The notes under the pieces were generated by a model. The model made no database searches. It had not been told where the DNA came from and saw only the letters and a list, made by a program, of their open reading frames with translations. This document shows positions 10,693-20,100 of a stretch of 64,000 nucleotides of DNA, piece by piece. Position 1 is the first letter of the stretch; each line of letters opens with the position of its first letter. The DNA comes from Mycobacterium sp. (lineage in GTDB: Bacteria > Actinomycetota > Actinomycetes > Mycobacteriales > Mycobacteriaceae), in contig RXJD01000008.1 of the NCBI GenBank assembly GCA_003987775.1, forward strand, positions 1 to 64,000, written 5' to 3'. A program made the position numbers and the translations under genes.

Positions 10693-12189
10693 ATGACCCT
10701 GGAACAGCTGTACCTGACTGTGTCGATCGGCGGCCTCGTGCTGCTGGCGAGCATCGTCGGTACCCGCGTGGCCACCGTCGTCGGGTTCCCCAGCCTGCTG
10801 TTGTTCCTGCTGGTCGGCGTCGCGATCGGCGAGGACGGCCTGGGATTGCAGTTCGACGACGTCATCCTGTCCCGCAACGTGGGGATCGCCGCGCTGGCCG
10901 TCATCCTGGTGGAAGGCGGCCTCACCACCCGCTTCAGCGACATCCGCAAGGTACTGGCGCCGGCGGCCGCCCTGGGCACCCTGGGCGTGGTCATCAGCAC
11001 CGTGGTCACCGCGGTGGGCGCGCACCTGTTGCTGCACTTCGACTGGCAGCTCGCGCTGTTGCTGGGCGCCATCGTGTCCTCGACCGACGCGGCGGCGGTG
11101 TTCTCGGTGCTACGGGTGCTGCCGCTGCCGCGGCGGCTGGCCGGACTGCTGGAGGCGGAGTCCGGATTCAACGACGCACCAGGGGTGATCCTGGTTCTGA
11201 TGTTCTCGGTGGTGCCCTTCGTGTTGAAGCCCGAAGGCGCGATCACCGACCTGCTGTACGAACTGCTCGGTGGCTCCGTGATCGGTTTGCTGGTGGGCTA
11301 CCTCGGCTCGTTCGGTTTGCGGCGCATCGCGTTGCCGGCCTCCGGGCTGTACCCGATCGCCACGTTCGGTCTGGGGCTGGTGGCGTTCGCCGCCGCGGGA
11401 GACGCCCATGCCAGTGGCTTCATCGCCGCGTATCTCGCCGCCGTGGTGCTGGCGAACTCCGGCCTGCCGCACCGCTCGGCAACCCGTTCCTTCGCCGAAG
11501 GGGTCGGCTGGCTGGCCCAGATCGGTCTGTTCGTCCTGCTCGGACTGCTGGTGGACCCGAGCGAACTGGCGGTCGACGTGATCCCCGCGATCGTGATCGG
11601 GCTGGTGCTGCTGCTGGTGGCACGGCCGCTGTCGGTGGTGGGCACCCTGATCTGGTTCCGGACGCCGTGGCGCGACCAGGCTTTCCTATCCTGGGCGGGC
11701 CTGCGCGGCGCGGTGCCCATCGTGCTGGCGACCTTTCCGATTGTGGAGGGCGTGCCGGACAGCTCCCGGTTACTCAACATCGTGTTCGTGCTGGTCGTCG
11801 TCTTCACCCTGATTCAGGGCCCCAGTCTGCGGCCGATCGCGCGCCTGCTGGGCCTGATCTCCCGTGAAGCGACTCGCGAGATCCAGGTGGAAGCCGCTCC
11901 GCTGGACATGCTGGACGCCGAACTGCTGACCATGCGGGTGCAGCGTCCGTCGAGGCTGCACAACGTGACCATCCTGGAACTGCGCCTGCCCGACCCGGCC
12001 GTCATCACGCTGATCATCCGCGACGGCCACACCTTCGTCCCGGAACCCGATACCCGCATCGAGAGCGGCGACGAGCTCCTGATCATCACCACCAGCAAGA
12101 CCCGCGCGGCGGCCGAGGCCCGGCTGCGCGCGGTCAGCCGCCGCGGCAAGCTCGCGCACTGGTTCGACGAGTACGGCGAGCTGGATTAG
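10693..12189 (+). CDS. Potassium/proton antiporter, CPA1/NhaP2-like
   Basis: 498 residues. About 12 hydrophobic segments cover residues 1-390, with the family signatures VGVAIGEDG, GAIVSSTDAAAVFSVL and ESGFNDAPGVILVL (conserved Asp pair). The cytoplasmic C-terminus (from about 410) is a TrkA-C-like regulatory domain: LELRLPDPAVITLIIRDG and IESGDELLIITT. The protein would export K+ (or Na+) in exchange for H+ across the inner membrane. It is divergent from the TrkA-type gene, and its TAG overlaps the stop of the convergent gene by 3 bp. Confidence 0.88.
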   Translation: MTLEQLYLTVSIGGLVLLASIVGTRVATVVGFPSLLLFLLVGVAIGEDGLGLQFDDVILSRNVGIAALAVILVEGGLTTRFSDIRKVLAPAAALGTLGVVISTVVTAVGAHLLLHFDWQLALLLGAIVSSTDAAAVFSVLRVLPLPRRLAGLLEAESGFNDAPGVILVLMFSVVPFVLKPEGAITDLLYELLGGSVIGLLVGYLGSFGLRRIALPASGLYPIATFGLGLVAFAAAGDAHASGFIAAYLAAVVLANSGLPHRSATRSFAEGVGWLAQIGLFVLLGLLVDPSELAVDVIPAIVIGLVLLLVARPLSVVGTLIWFRTPWRDQAFLSWAGLRGAVPIVLATFPIVEGVPDSSRLLNIVFVLVVVFTLIQGPSLRPIARLLGLISREATREIQVEAAPLDMLDAELLTMRVQRPSRLHNVTILELRLPDPAVITLIIRDGHTFVPEPDTRIESGDELLIITTSKTRAAAEARLRAVSRRGKLAHWFDEYGELD

Positions 12190-12896
12190 TCCGCAAACCT
12201 CGGTTCGCCCAGGGTGAAGGTCGCCTCTTCGACGTACGCGCCCAGGTGCAGTCCGGGGCGCAGCCATGTCGGTAGCGGGCCCGACGAGGACACACCGACG
12301 GTCACCAGTGCCGGGCGGATCCGGCCGTTGAAGGTGAGCAGCGAGTCCCCGACGCGACCGTCCGCGAACTGCTGGCGCGCGCTGCCCTTGACTTTCAGCG
12401 GCAGCGCCGGGCCCTTGACCCGCGGCGTCGCGCTGACCGTCCACGACGGTTCGGCGGTGCTGCTGCCGGTGATCAGGTTCCCGTCCGCCAGCTCCCCGTC
12501 GAAGCGGGCCAGAGTTTTGGGCATCGCCCAGTTGGTGCGGCCGCCGACCAGACTGGACTCCGAATCCACCGACATGAAGGCGACGTTGCCCCAGGGTCGC
12601 AGCCCGCTGCGAGAACCGACGATGCCGAGGACCTCGTCGTAAGCCCCCACCGGGGTGTCGGTGTAACGGACGAAGGCGCCCAGGGTCACCAGGGCGGGGT
12701 TGCCGGACAAGGCCGGCGGCAGGGCTGCGGCCGCGGCGCGACCGCCGCGACCCAGCCACAGCAGGGCCGAGCAGCGGCACTCCCACGGAGCGGGCGCTTC
12801 GTTGCGCGGCAGCGTCGCGACCAGCGCATGGCTGAGCGCGCTTTCCGGCACGCCCCGCACGCCGGTCAGCTCGATGCGAGTGTCGTTGTCCCCCAT
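12186..12896 (-). CDS. Acetoacetate decarboxylase-like protein
   Basis: 236 residues with the ADC-fold pattern: GAFVRYTDTPVGAYDEVLG, MSVDSESSLVGGRTNWAMPKTLARF. In true acetoacetate decarboxylase a Lys forms the Schiff base; Lys in WAMPKTLA sits at a matching place, but I cannot confirm activity. The start is ATG 12896 with AGGAG just upstream. It is the last gene of a tight four-gene operon (GntR, FAD oxidoreductase, SDR, this), with only 2 bp to the SDR stop. Confidence 0.75.
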   Translation of the reverse strand: MGDNDTRIELTGVRGVPESALSHALVATLPRNEAPAPWECRCSALLWLGRGGRAAAAALPPALSGNPALVTLGAFVRYTDTPVGAYDEVLGIVGSRSGLRPWGNVAFMSVDSESSLVGGRTNWAMPKTLARFDGELADGNLITGSSTAEPSWTVSATPRVKGPALPLKVKGSARQQFADGRVGDSLLTFNGRIRPALVTVGVSSSGPLPTWLRPGLHLGAYVEEATFTLGEPRFAD

Positions 12897-12898
12897 AG

Positions 12899-13732
12899 TT
12901 ACTCCTGATTCTCGATACGCGCCTGGTAAGCGGCCCGCTGCTCGCGGTCCAGCTCTGCGGTGACCTTGTTACCACCCGACAACCGGAACACCGCATCGAC
13001 CAAGGCAGCCGGCAATGGGGCGGTCCCGCGGGAAACCAGACCCACCGCCTTGGGCACGAACACGGTGCGGGAGGCGCCGTTGGCCAGTTCGGCGACCACT
13101 GCGGTGGCCACGTCCTCGGGATTGACCACCAGGAAACGCTCCAGCGGCCCTGGTGCCGACATTCCGGCGATCAGTTCGGTACGGACGAAGCCGGGACAGA
13201 TCGCCGAGATGTGGACGCCGCTGCCCCGCCACTCCTGACGCAACGCCTCACTGAAGCCGACGACGGCGTACTTGGACGCGCAATAGGTGGCGGCGTTCGG
13301 AGAAGCCAGGGTTCCCATCACCGAGGCGATGTTGACGATGTGCCCCGATCCCTGCGCCGCGAAGCGGGCGCCGGCCAACCGGGTGCCGGTCAGCACGCCC
13401 AGCACGTCGATCTCGATGGTGCGCCGGGTGACGCCGGGGCTCTCCTGCAGGAACGGCCCGATGGGCATGATGCCGGCGTTGTTGACGAGCACGTCGAGCC
13501 CACCAAGATCCGAGGTCGCCTGGTCCAGGAATGCCTCGAAGCCCGCCGCGTCGGTCACATCGAGGTGATGGCCCGTTGCCCCGATCTCGGCGGCGGTCTG
13601 CCGGACGGCGGCGTCCTGTACATCGCCGAGGGCCACGGATGCGCCCGCAGCGATCAGCGCCTCACCGATCGCCCGCCCGATGCCTTGCGCCCCACCGGTG
13701 ACGGCAACCCGACGACCTCGCAGCTTCGCCAT
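12899..13732 (-). CDS. SDR family oxidoreductase
   Basis: 277 residues from ATG 13732. Motifs: VTGGAQGIGRAIGEAL, DV at the cofactor strand, VNNAGIM, IVNIASVMG and YCASK (Tyr and Lys of the active site), then CPGFVRTELIAG. A TTG at 13774, overlapping the upstream stop, would add 14 residues and cannot be excluded; the ATG places the Rossmann strand at the usual distance. Third gene of the GntR-headed operon, so probably an oxidation step in the same pathway as the FAD enzyme and the decarboxylase-like protein. Confidence 0.83.
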   Translation of the reverse strand: MAKLRGRRVAVTGGAQGIGRAIGEALIAAGASVALGDVQDAAVRQTAAEIGATGHHLDVTDAAGFEAFLDQATSDLGGLDVLVNNAGIMPIGPFLQESPGVTRRTIEIDVLGVLTGTRLAGARFAAQGSGHIVNIASVMGTLASPNAATYCASKYAVVGFSEALRQEWRGSGVHISAICPGFVRTELIAGMSAPGPLERFLVVNPEDVATAVVAELANGASRTVFVPKAVGLVSRGTAPLPAALVDAVFRLSGGNKVTAELDREQRAAYQARIENQE

Positions 13733-13770
13733 GCGGCCCAGAATCTCATACCGCGCGTCTGCGGCTGCGC

Positions 13771-15123
13771 TCAACTCCCCGACCCGAGCGCAGCATGAAC
13801 GAGATCCACTGCGTACGAAGCGCTTTGCGCCGCTCCCTCCATGGTGGTGGGCCAGTCGTTGTGAGTCCAGTCACCCGCCAGAAACAGGTTGGGCACCGAG
13901 GTCCGGTTGCCGGGGCGGATGGTCGACATGCCGACCCGGGACGAGAACGTGGCCTTCGGCCAGGGCACGACGGTGACGTCGAGAACCCGGGCCTGCCGGG
14001 CGGCCGGGTAACTGGCGCGCAGCGCGCCGACCAGGCGGTCGGCCACTTCCGGGTTCTTCAGCGTCATCAGGTCATAGGCGGCGCAGGTGGTCAACGCGTA
14101 GAGATGGTTACCGTCCGGGCGCGGACCGTGCATCCGGTCGCGGTCGAAGACCCAGCCGATGTCGCTGTCCAGCAACGACTCCCACGGCGCCACGGTCCCC
14201 AGTGGCCGATCGAGCAGCACGTAGGCGTTCATGATCGGGATGGGCTCGAGTTGTTTGGCCGCCAACCGGATCTCCTCGGATCCCGGCACCTCGTCCAGCA
14301 GCGAGCGCAGATTCCACGACGGCACAGCCAGCACCACCGCGTCGGCGTCGATCACGCTGCCGTCGGCCAACCGAACCCCGGTCGCCCGGCCGTCGTCCAC
14401 TACCACCGCTGCCGCCCGGGTGCGCAACCGCACCTGTACGCCACGTTCGGCCATCACCTGCCGAGCGCCGTTGAGGTACAACGTCTCCAGGTCGACGGTC
14501 GGATAGCCGATGCGCATGGCCGACCGGCCGCCGCGGCGCACCCGGTCGGCGCCCGTACGCAGCAGCGCGGCGAAGGCGTGTGCCGAAGCCAGCCGCGGCA
14601 GCTCGTTCAGCAGGCCGATCACCATGGAATTAACCATGATTCGCCGCACCTCGGCCGGAAACCCACAACGGTCGAGCCATTCATCGACGGTGATGTCATC
14701 CAGCGCGTCGTCGAACCGCACCACGTCACGCATCAGCCGGGCCCACGCCGGCGCGGCACGCAGCAGAGCGGGCAGTCCCAGACCCCGCACCCTTCCGAGC
14801 AACAAGCGACGCGCGTTGCGCGGGCGCAGGCCGAAGGTCTCGACATGGCCGCCGGGATACCGCACGCCGAACTCGTCGGGGAACTCCAGAAGATGTTGCG
14901 TACCAATGGATTTCAGATAGCGGAAAATGCAGTCGTAGGAACCCGCCAGCACATGCTGGCCGTTCTCGACGGAGTCGCCGTGCCCGGACGTCAGGCCGAT
15001 GGTGCGCCCGCCCAGCTTGCCGTTGCTTTCCACCAGAGTGACCGCGTAGCCGAGTTCGGCCAGCCACACCGTAGCGGCCAGCCCCGCCAGGCCACCGCCC
15101 ACCACCACGACGCGCTGCGTCAC
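13771..15123 (-). CDS. FAD-dependent oxidoreductase, hydroxysqualene dehydroxylase (HpnE)-like
   Basis: 450 residues. FAD motif VVVVGGGLAGLAATVWLAELGY, then GGRTIGL and DSVENGQHVLAGSY, and at the end NLFLAGDWTHNDWPTTMEGAAQSA. The VENGQHVL and GDWTxxxWPxTMEGA strings are shared by HpnE-type and carotenoid-desaturase-like oxidoreductases that act on polyprenyl substrates. No squalene or carotenoid synthase is nearby, so the exact role is open. The start is GTG 15123, overlapping the GntR stop by 4 bp; it is the second gene of the operon. Confidence 0.75.
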   Translation of the reverse strand: MTQRVVVVGGGLAGLAATVWLAELGYAVTLVESNGKLGGRTIGLTSGHGDSVENGQHVLAGSYDCIFRYLKSIGTQHLLEFPDEFGVRYPGGHVETFGLRPRNARRLLLGRVRGLGLPALLRAAPAWARLMRDVVRFDDALDDITVDEWLDRCGFPAEVRRIMVNSMVIGLLNELPRLASAHAFAALLRTGADRVRRGGRSAMRIGYPTVDLETLYLNGARQVMAERGVQVRLRTRAAAVVVDDGRATGVRLADGSVIDADAVVLAVPSWNLRSLLDEVPGSEEIRLAAKQLEPIPIMNAYVLLDRPLGTVAPWESLLDSDIGWVFDRDRMHGPRPDGNHLYALTTCAAYDLMTLKNPEVADRLVGALRASYPAARQARVLDVTVVPWPKATFSSRVGMSTIRPGNRTSVPNLFLAGDWTHNDWPTTMEGAAQSASYAVDLVHAALGSGS

Positions 15124-15797
15124 TGTTCACCTCCGTCCAGGTCAGCTGCCAGGCCCAGGGCCCGCATGGTGCCCGAAAGGTGCGCCCGCACGGCCAGGCG
15201 CGCCCCGTCGCCGTCCCCATCCCGGAACGCCCGGGCGATGCGTTCGTGCTCGTCGATAATGGTGGCCAGGCGCTCGGGATGGCGCGCCGATTCGCCGATC
15301 ATCCGCATCTGCCGGTCGCGCAGGGTCGAGTAGAAGCCGGCCAGGATGGCGTTACCGGCCGCTTCCAGCGTGGCGTTGTGGAAAGCGCGGTCGGACTCCA
15401 GGAACTCGTGCAACTCGGCGCCGGCGGCAGCCTCGCGCTGCCGCTGCACCTGCGCCGAAAGTCGTTCATAGACGGCCGCACACGCAGCGGGACCGCGCCC
15501 GATCACCGCCCGTACCGCGAACTCCTCGAGCACCAGCCTGGCCTGCAGGACCGCGCGCACCTCGTCCGGGGAGACCGGCACCACCAGCGCTCCCCGCTTG
15601 GGATACAGCCGCAACAGCCCGGCCGCCTCCAGCTGCAGGAATGCCTCGCGCACCGGGGTGCGCGACATCCCCAACGCGGTGGCGACCTCACCCTCGCTGA
15701 TCAGTTCCCCGCCCGGGAACTCCCCGGTCAGCACCTTGGCCTTGACGTAGTCCAGAGCACGGTCCTTGGCCGCGCCCGGACCGGTGGTGACCTCCAA
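15120..15797 (-). CDS. GntR family regulator, FCD (FadR) type
   Basis: 225 residues. The N-terminal winged HTH reads ISEGEVATALGMSRTPVREAFLQLEAAGLLRLYPKRGA in two pieces typical of GntR, and the all-helical FCD ligand domain follows, with HEFLESDRAFH carrying the usual Asp/His metal ligands. The start is TTG 15797. It heads the four-gene operon and is divergent from the bicupin gene. The direct repeats at 15872-15890 are its likely binding sites. Such regulators generally sense a carboxylic acid of the pathway they control. Confidence 0.85.
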   Translation of the reverse strand: MEVTTGPGAAKDRALDYVKAKVLTGEFPGGELISEGEVATALGMSRTPVREAFLQLEAAGLLRLYPKRGALVVPVSPDEVRAVLQARLVLEEFAVRAVIGRGPAACAAVYERLSAQVQRQREAAAGAELHEFLESDRAFHNATLEAAGNAILAGFYSTLRDRQMRMIGESARHPERLATIIDEHERIARAFRDGDGDGARLAVRAHLSGTMRALGLAADLDGGEQ

Positions 15798-15871
15798 CGT
15801 CTCAGCCCTCCCTTGCGGCTCAGTGGTATCCCGACTCTATTCGGCGGGCGCCACGCACACGCGGTTGCAGC

Positions 15872-15899
15872 ATAGATACAAGATAGATACGATATAGAC
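15872..15899 (+). promoter_or_regulatory. Promoter/operator with ATAGATAC direct repeats
   Basis: ATAGATAC occurs at 15872-15879 and 15883-15890, exactly 11 bp (one helical turn) apart, and a partial third copy, ATATAGAC, runs into the ATG at 15900. TACGAT at 15888-15893 fits a -10 box (TANNNT) placed for a leaderless transcript starting at the cupin ATG, which has no Shine-Dalgarno sequence. Binding by the divergent GntR regulator is inference. Confidence 0.5.
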
Positions 15900-16880
15900 A
15901 TGAGCGCCACAATGGACACACACGCCGCGACAGTCGAGGACTGGGCTGAGCAGGCCCGCTATTTCGAGTACACCCAGGCCGCCGATCCGATCGGCTCGGG
16001 CCATATGCCCCGAGTGCCGATTGCCCAGTTCAGCCCGGAGATCTACCTGGACCGGCCCACCGGCGTGGTGCCGCTGGACCTGTCGGGCGACCTCGGCATC
16101 AGCACGGGCGCGGCCACGAGTCCGGCGCTGCTGGCCAACTTCGTGCGCATCCGCGCGGGCGAGCAGATCGACACCTGCCCCAACGCCACCTCACAGATGT
16201 ACTTCGTGTTGTCCGGACAGGGCCTCGTCACGGTCGACGGACGTACGACCAGCTGGGCCGAGGGTGATTTCCTCACTCTGCCAGCCGGTGCCAGGGCGGC
16301 GTTCCGCGCCGACGAGGACGCGGCGATGTACTGGGTGCACGACGAGCCGTTGCTGCGCCACCTCGGCGTCCGGGCGTCCGAACCGCGATTCCGGCCGACC
16401 AAGTTCCGCGCCGCGGACGTGGTCGGCGAACTCGAGCACATTGCGGCGCAACCGGGCGCCAACGAGAGGAACCGGGTCAGCGTGCTGCTGGCCAATGCCG
16501 AGCAGGAGCAGACCCTGACGCTGACGCATGTGCTGTGGGCGATGTTCGGCGTGCTGCCGCCCGGTCAGGAGCAGCGCCCGCACCGTCACCAGTCCGTCGC
16601 GCTCGACCTGATTCTGGATGCCCAACCGGGGTGCTACACGCTCCTGGGCACCCACCTCGACGATCACGGCCGCATCGCCGACCCGATACGGGTGGACTGG
16701 CAGGCCGGCGGCGCCTTCACGACGCCCCCCGGCATGTGGCACGCGCACTACAACGAGTCCGGCGCCCCGGCACACCTGATTCCGGTGCAGGACGCGGGGT
16801 TGCAGACCTACCTGCGCAGTCTTGACATGCAGTTCAGCCGTGTGCCTTCGACGCAGCCTCGACGTTCGCGATCTTGCTGA
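15900..16880 (+). CDS. Bicupin protein, gentisate 1,2-dioxygenase-like
   Basis: 326 residues with two cupin domains. The first (about 70-150) has YFVLSGQGLVTVDG and EGDFLTLPAG but lacks an obvious HxH. The second (about 210-300) keeps likely metal ligands in RPHRHQSVALD and the late His in PPGMWHAHYNESG. This arrangement is that of gentisate-dioxygenase-like bicupins, in which only one cupin binds iron. The ring-cleavage substrate is unproven. Divergent from the GntR operon and probably regulated with it. Its last 47 bp overlap the convergent STAS gene. Confidence 0.75.
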   Translation: MSATMDTHAATVEDWAEQARYFEYTQAADPIGSGHMPRVPIAQFSPEIYLDRPTGVVPLDLSGDLGISTGAATSPALLANFVRIRAGEQIDTCPNATSQMYFVLSGQGLVTVDGRTTSWAEGDFLTLPAGARAAFRADEDAAMYWVHDEPLLRHLGVRASEPRFRPTKFRAADVVGELEHIAAQPGANERNRVSVLLANAEQEQTLTLTHVLWAMFGVLPPGQEQRPHRHQSVALDLILDAQPGCYTLLGTHLDDHGRIADPIRVDWQAGGAFTTPPGMWHAHYNESGAPAHLIPVQDAGLQTYLRSLDMQFSRVPSTQPRRSRSC

Positions 16881-17157
16881 ACCCGCTGACCGTGAGCACG
16901 CGCACGAGCAACGGGTGGACGATCACGTGCAGCGCGTCCACAGCGTCGGCCTGATCGAACAGGGCGTTGATGCCGGCGCTGTCCACATATCTGACGGCGC
17001 TCAGGTCGATGGTTATCGGGTCGCGGCTGCCCGCGTTGGCGTCGGACAGAGCGCGCTTGAACACCTCGATGTTGCTCAGGTCGATCTCGCCGGTGGCCGT
17101 CAGGCGTGGCGACCCGTCGGAGTCACGGTCGGTGTTCAGGGTGAGCGGTGTCGCCAT
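16834..17157 (-). CDS. STAS-domain anti-sigma factor antagonist
   Basis: 107 residues, a single STAS domain. VRYVDSAGINALF places the phosphorylatable Ser at residue 60, as in SpoIIAA/RsbV. When unphosphorylated such proteins bind the anti-sigma kinase and free a sigma factor. ATG 17157 overlaps the TAA of the upstream hybrid kinase by one base. That kinase ends in an RsbW-like domain and also contains a PP2C phosphatase, so this is the expected substrate of both. It overlaps the convergent cupin gene by 47 bp. Confidence 0.85.
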   Translation of the reverse strand: MATPLTLNTDRDSDGSPRLTATGEIDLSNIEVFKRALSDANAGSRDPITIDLSAVRYVDSAGINALFDQADAVDALHVIVHPLLVRVLTVSGFSKIANVEAASKAHG

Positions 17158-20100
17158 TACGTGATCCTTGCATGCATGGAGACGGTCGTACCGGCTTCGC
17201 TGGATTGGATGCTGCAGTCCTCCATCAGGACTCGCATCAGGGAGATGCCGCGTCCGCGGCTGAATTCGGCGACCTGGGTCGGCGTCTTCCAGGCTCCGGT
17301 GTCGGTGACGGTGACCTGCAGCCGGTCGACGATCGCTGTCGCGCGCAGCGAGACGGTACCCACCCGCTGGTCGCGGTGGCCGTGCTCGATTGCGTTGGCC
17401 ACCGCTTCGCCGGCGGCGATCAGCACGTCCTGAATCTGCTCAGGCTCGACACCCGCCCGAGTCAGCCAGCTGCGCAAGGCATCTCGACTGTCGGCGAGAT
17501 AATTGGCGTCGGCCGCGAACTCCAGCGAGAACGGCGCAGGCTGCCGGTACAGCAACATGGCCACATCGTCGGGATAGCCGCCGCCAGGCTCCAGCTGGGA
17601 CATCAGCCGGTCGGCCACCTCTTCGAGCTCCTGCGAGCGGCCGTTCTGCACCAGGTCGGCAGCACGTGTCATGCCGTCGTCCAGGGAGTGCCCGCGGCGT
17701 TCGACCAGCCCGTCGGTGTAAAGCAACAGCGTCGCGCGCGGCGGCATGGTGATGCGGCTTTCGGGGCGCTGCCAATTCGGGCGCAGCGCCAGCGGAAGCC
17801 CGTGTTCCCCACCCAGCAGCACCGTTGTGCCGTCCGCGTACACCATGATCGGGGGCGGGTGCCCCGCGCTGGAGTAGACCAACTCCCCCGTTTCCTGGGT
17901 AAGCACCGCACAGAAAGCCGTCGTACAGCGGGCACCGGGGAGTCGCTCGGCGAAGCGGTCCAGGGCGGTGAGTACAGCGCCGGGGCTGGGCTGCTCGAGC
18001 AGCAGCGCGCGGCAGGCGCTGCGCAGTTGGCCCATAACGGTCGCCGCCGCCAAGCCGTGACCGACGCAGTCCCCGACGATCAACGCGACGCGATCCTCGT
18101 CGAGATCGACCACGTCGTACCAGTCCCCGCCCACCTGCAACGGATGGCTCGCGGGCAGATACCGCACCGCGAAACCCTGAGGCAGCGACGTCGGCCCCAA
18201 CATCGCATGCTGCAACGCCACCGCGGTCTCGCGCTGCTCGTCCAGTTGGTAGACGCGCTGCAATCCCTGCCCGAGCCGCCCGGCCAGCACCGCGAGCAGG
18301 GTCTGGTCTTCCCGGGTGAAACGCCGGTGCTCGGTCAGTTCGACCCAGATGGCCAACAGTCCGCGGGGATGCTGCGACGCGATACCGGCCACGCCCGCAT
18401 CGACGGTGACGGTGCTCAGCAGATCCGTCTCGCGCAGGGACCCGATCTGCTGTTGCAGTTCCGGCGAGAGGTCGGCCCACTCGACCGGCTCTCCGGCGCA
18501 GACGACTCGCGGTGCGCGTTCGGTGGGGCCGTTGGCGAAGGTGACCGCCAGCACCCGGCGGGCCTGCCACACCCGGCGCAGCACCTCGGCGGCGCCCTGC
18601 AGGGCGTCGGTCAGCGTATCTGCTTGCACCAGTTGTTGATTGAGCTCCGCCAACGCACTCTGACTCTGCACGGCATAGTGTTCGGCCGTAATGTCGCGGA
18701 AGGTGCCGACCATGACACGGCGCCCGGAGTCGGGGTCATGAGCGTGGTTGAAGTTGACCGCGATCCACAGCCGGTGCCCGTCGCGGTGGGTGACCGGAAT
18801 GGTCAGACTGCCCTCGGATTCGTCGAGCGACTTCGCGAACTCGTCCTCGACCAGCTGGCGGGCCGTGATATCGAGCTCGGGGTCCGGCCACCAGGCGTGC
18901 GGAGGATCGTACGGAAGTCCTTCGGGGCCGTAGCCGAGGATTTCACCGAAGGCCGCGTTGATCTCGATGACGCTGCCGTGTTCGTCGATGACGAAGAAGG
19001 CTTCCTGCAGCGAGTCCACCAGTGCGGTGCGCCAGCGCGCGTGGTAGTTGCGCATCCGCGCCAATTCGACGTTGGCGCGCACCCGGGCGAGCAGTTCGGC
19101 GGCGGCGAACGGCTTGACCAGATAGTCGTCGGCGCCGGCCAACAAGCCTTCGATGGACGCTTCCTGACCGGCCCGCGCCGACAGCAGCAACACCGGCAAC
19201 GCCGCCGTGCGCTGGTCGGCCCGCAGCGCGGCCAGCAGCTGCAGCCCGTCCATCTTCGGCATCATCACGTCGCTGATCACCAGATCCGGGAGCTGGACGC
19301 GGATCGCCTCCAAAGCCTGCTCACCATCCGCCGCACCGCTCACCTGGTACCCGGACGCCCCCAGCAGATTGCCCAGATACTCCCGCATGTCGACGTTGTC
19401 GTCGGCGACGAGCACCCGGGGCTGCGCGGCGCCGCCCTTTGCGGGCAGCGCCGCCGAAACCGGTGTGGACACCGATTCGCCGGGCAGCCAGCGCAACGCC
19501 TCCTGCACATACGGCTCCGAGATCGCGCCGATACTGGCCCGGGGGGCGCTCGGGTCGACCAGTTCGTCCGCGGGCAGATGTGCCGTACCGAAGGGCAACC
19601 GGATGGTGAAGGTGGTGCCCTCGCCCTCCCGGCTGTCGGCGGTGATGGTGCCACCGTGCAGCCCGACCAGTTCTTTCACCAGGGCCAACCCGATGCCGCT
19701 GCCCTCGGTGGATCGCGCACGGGAGGTCTCGATGCGGTGGAAACGTTCGAACAGCCGCGGCATCTCGGCAGCCGACACACCGACCCCCGTGTCGGCGAAG
19801 CTGATCACCGCCTGCCCGCCCTCCTGGGTGACCCGCACCGAGATGCCACCGTCGAAGGTGAACTTCAATGCGTTGGAGAGCAGGTTGAGCACCACCTTCT
19901 CCCACATCTCGCGGTCGACATACACCGGCTCGTCCAGCGGCGGGCACTCCACCGTGAGCGCCAGGCCGACCTGGTTGATCGCCGAACGGAACACGCTGGC
20001 CAGTTCGGCCGTGAGGGACGCCAGGTCCACCGGCTCGAACTGGGCACGCATCCGCCCCGCCTCGATGCGGGAGAAGTCAAGGAGGGTGTTGACCAGCTTC

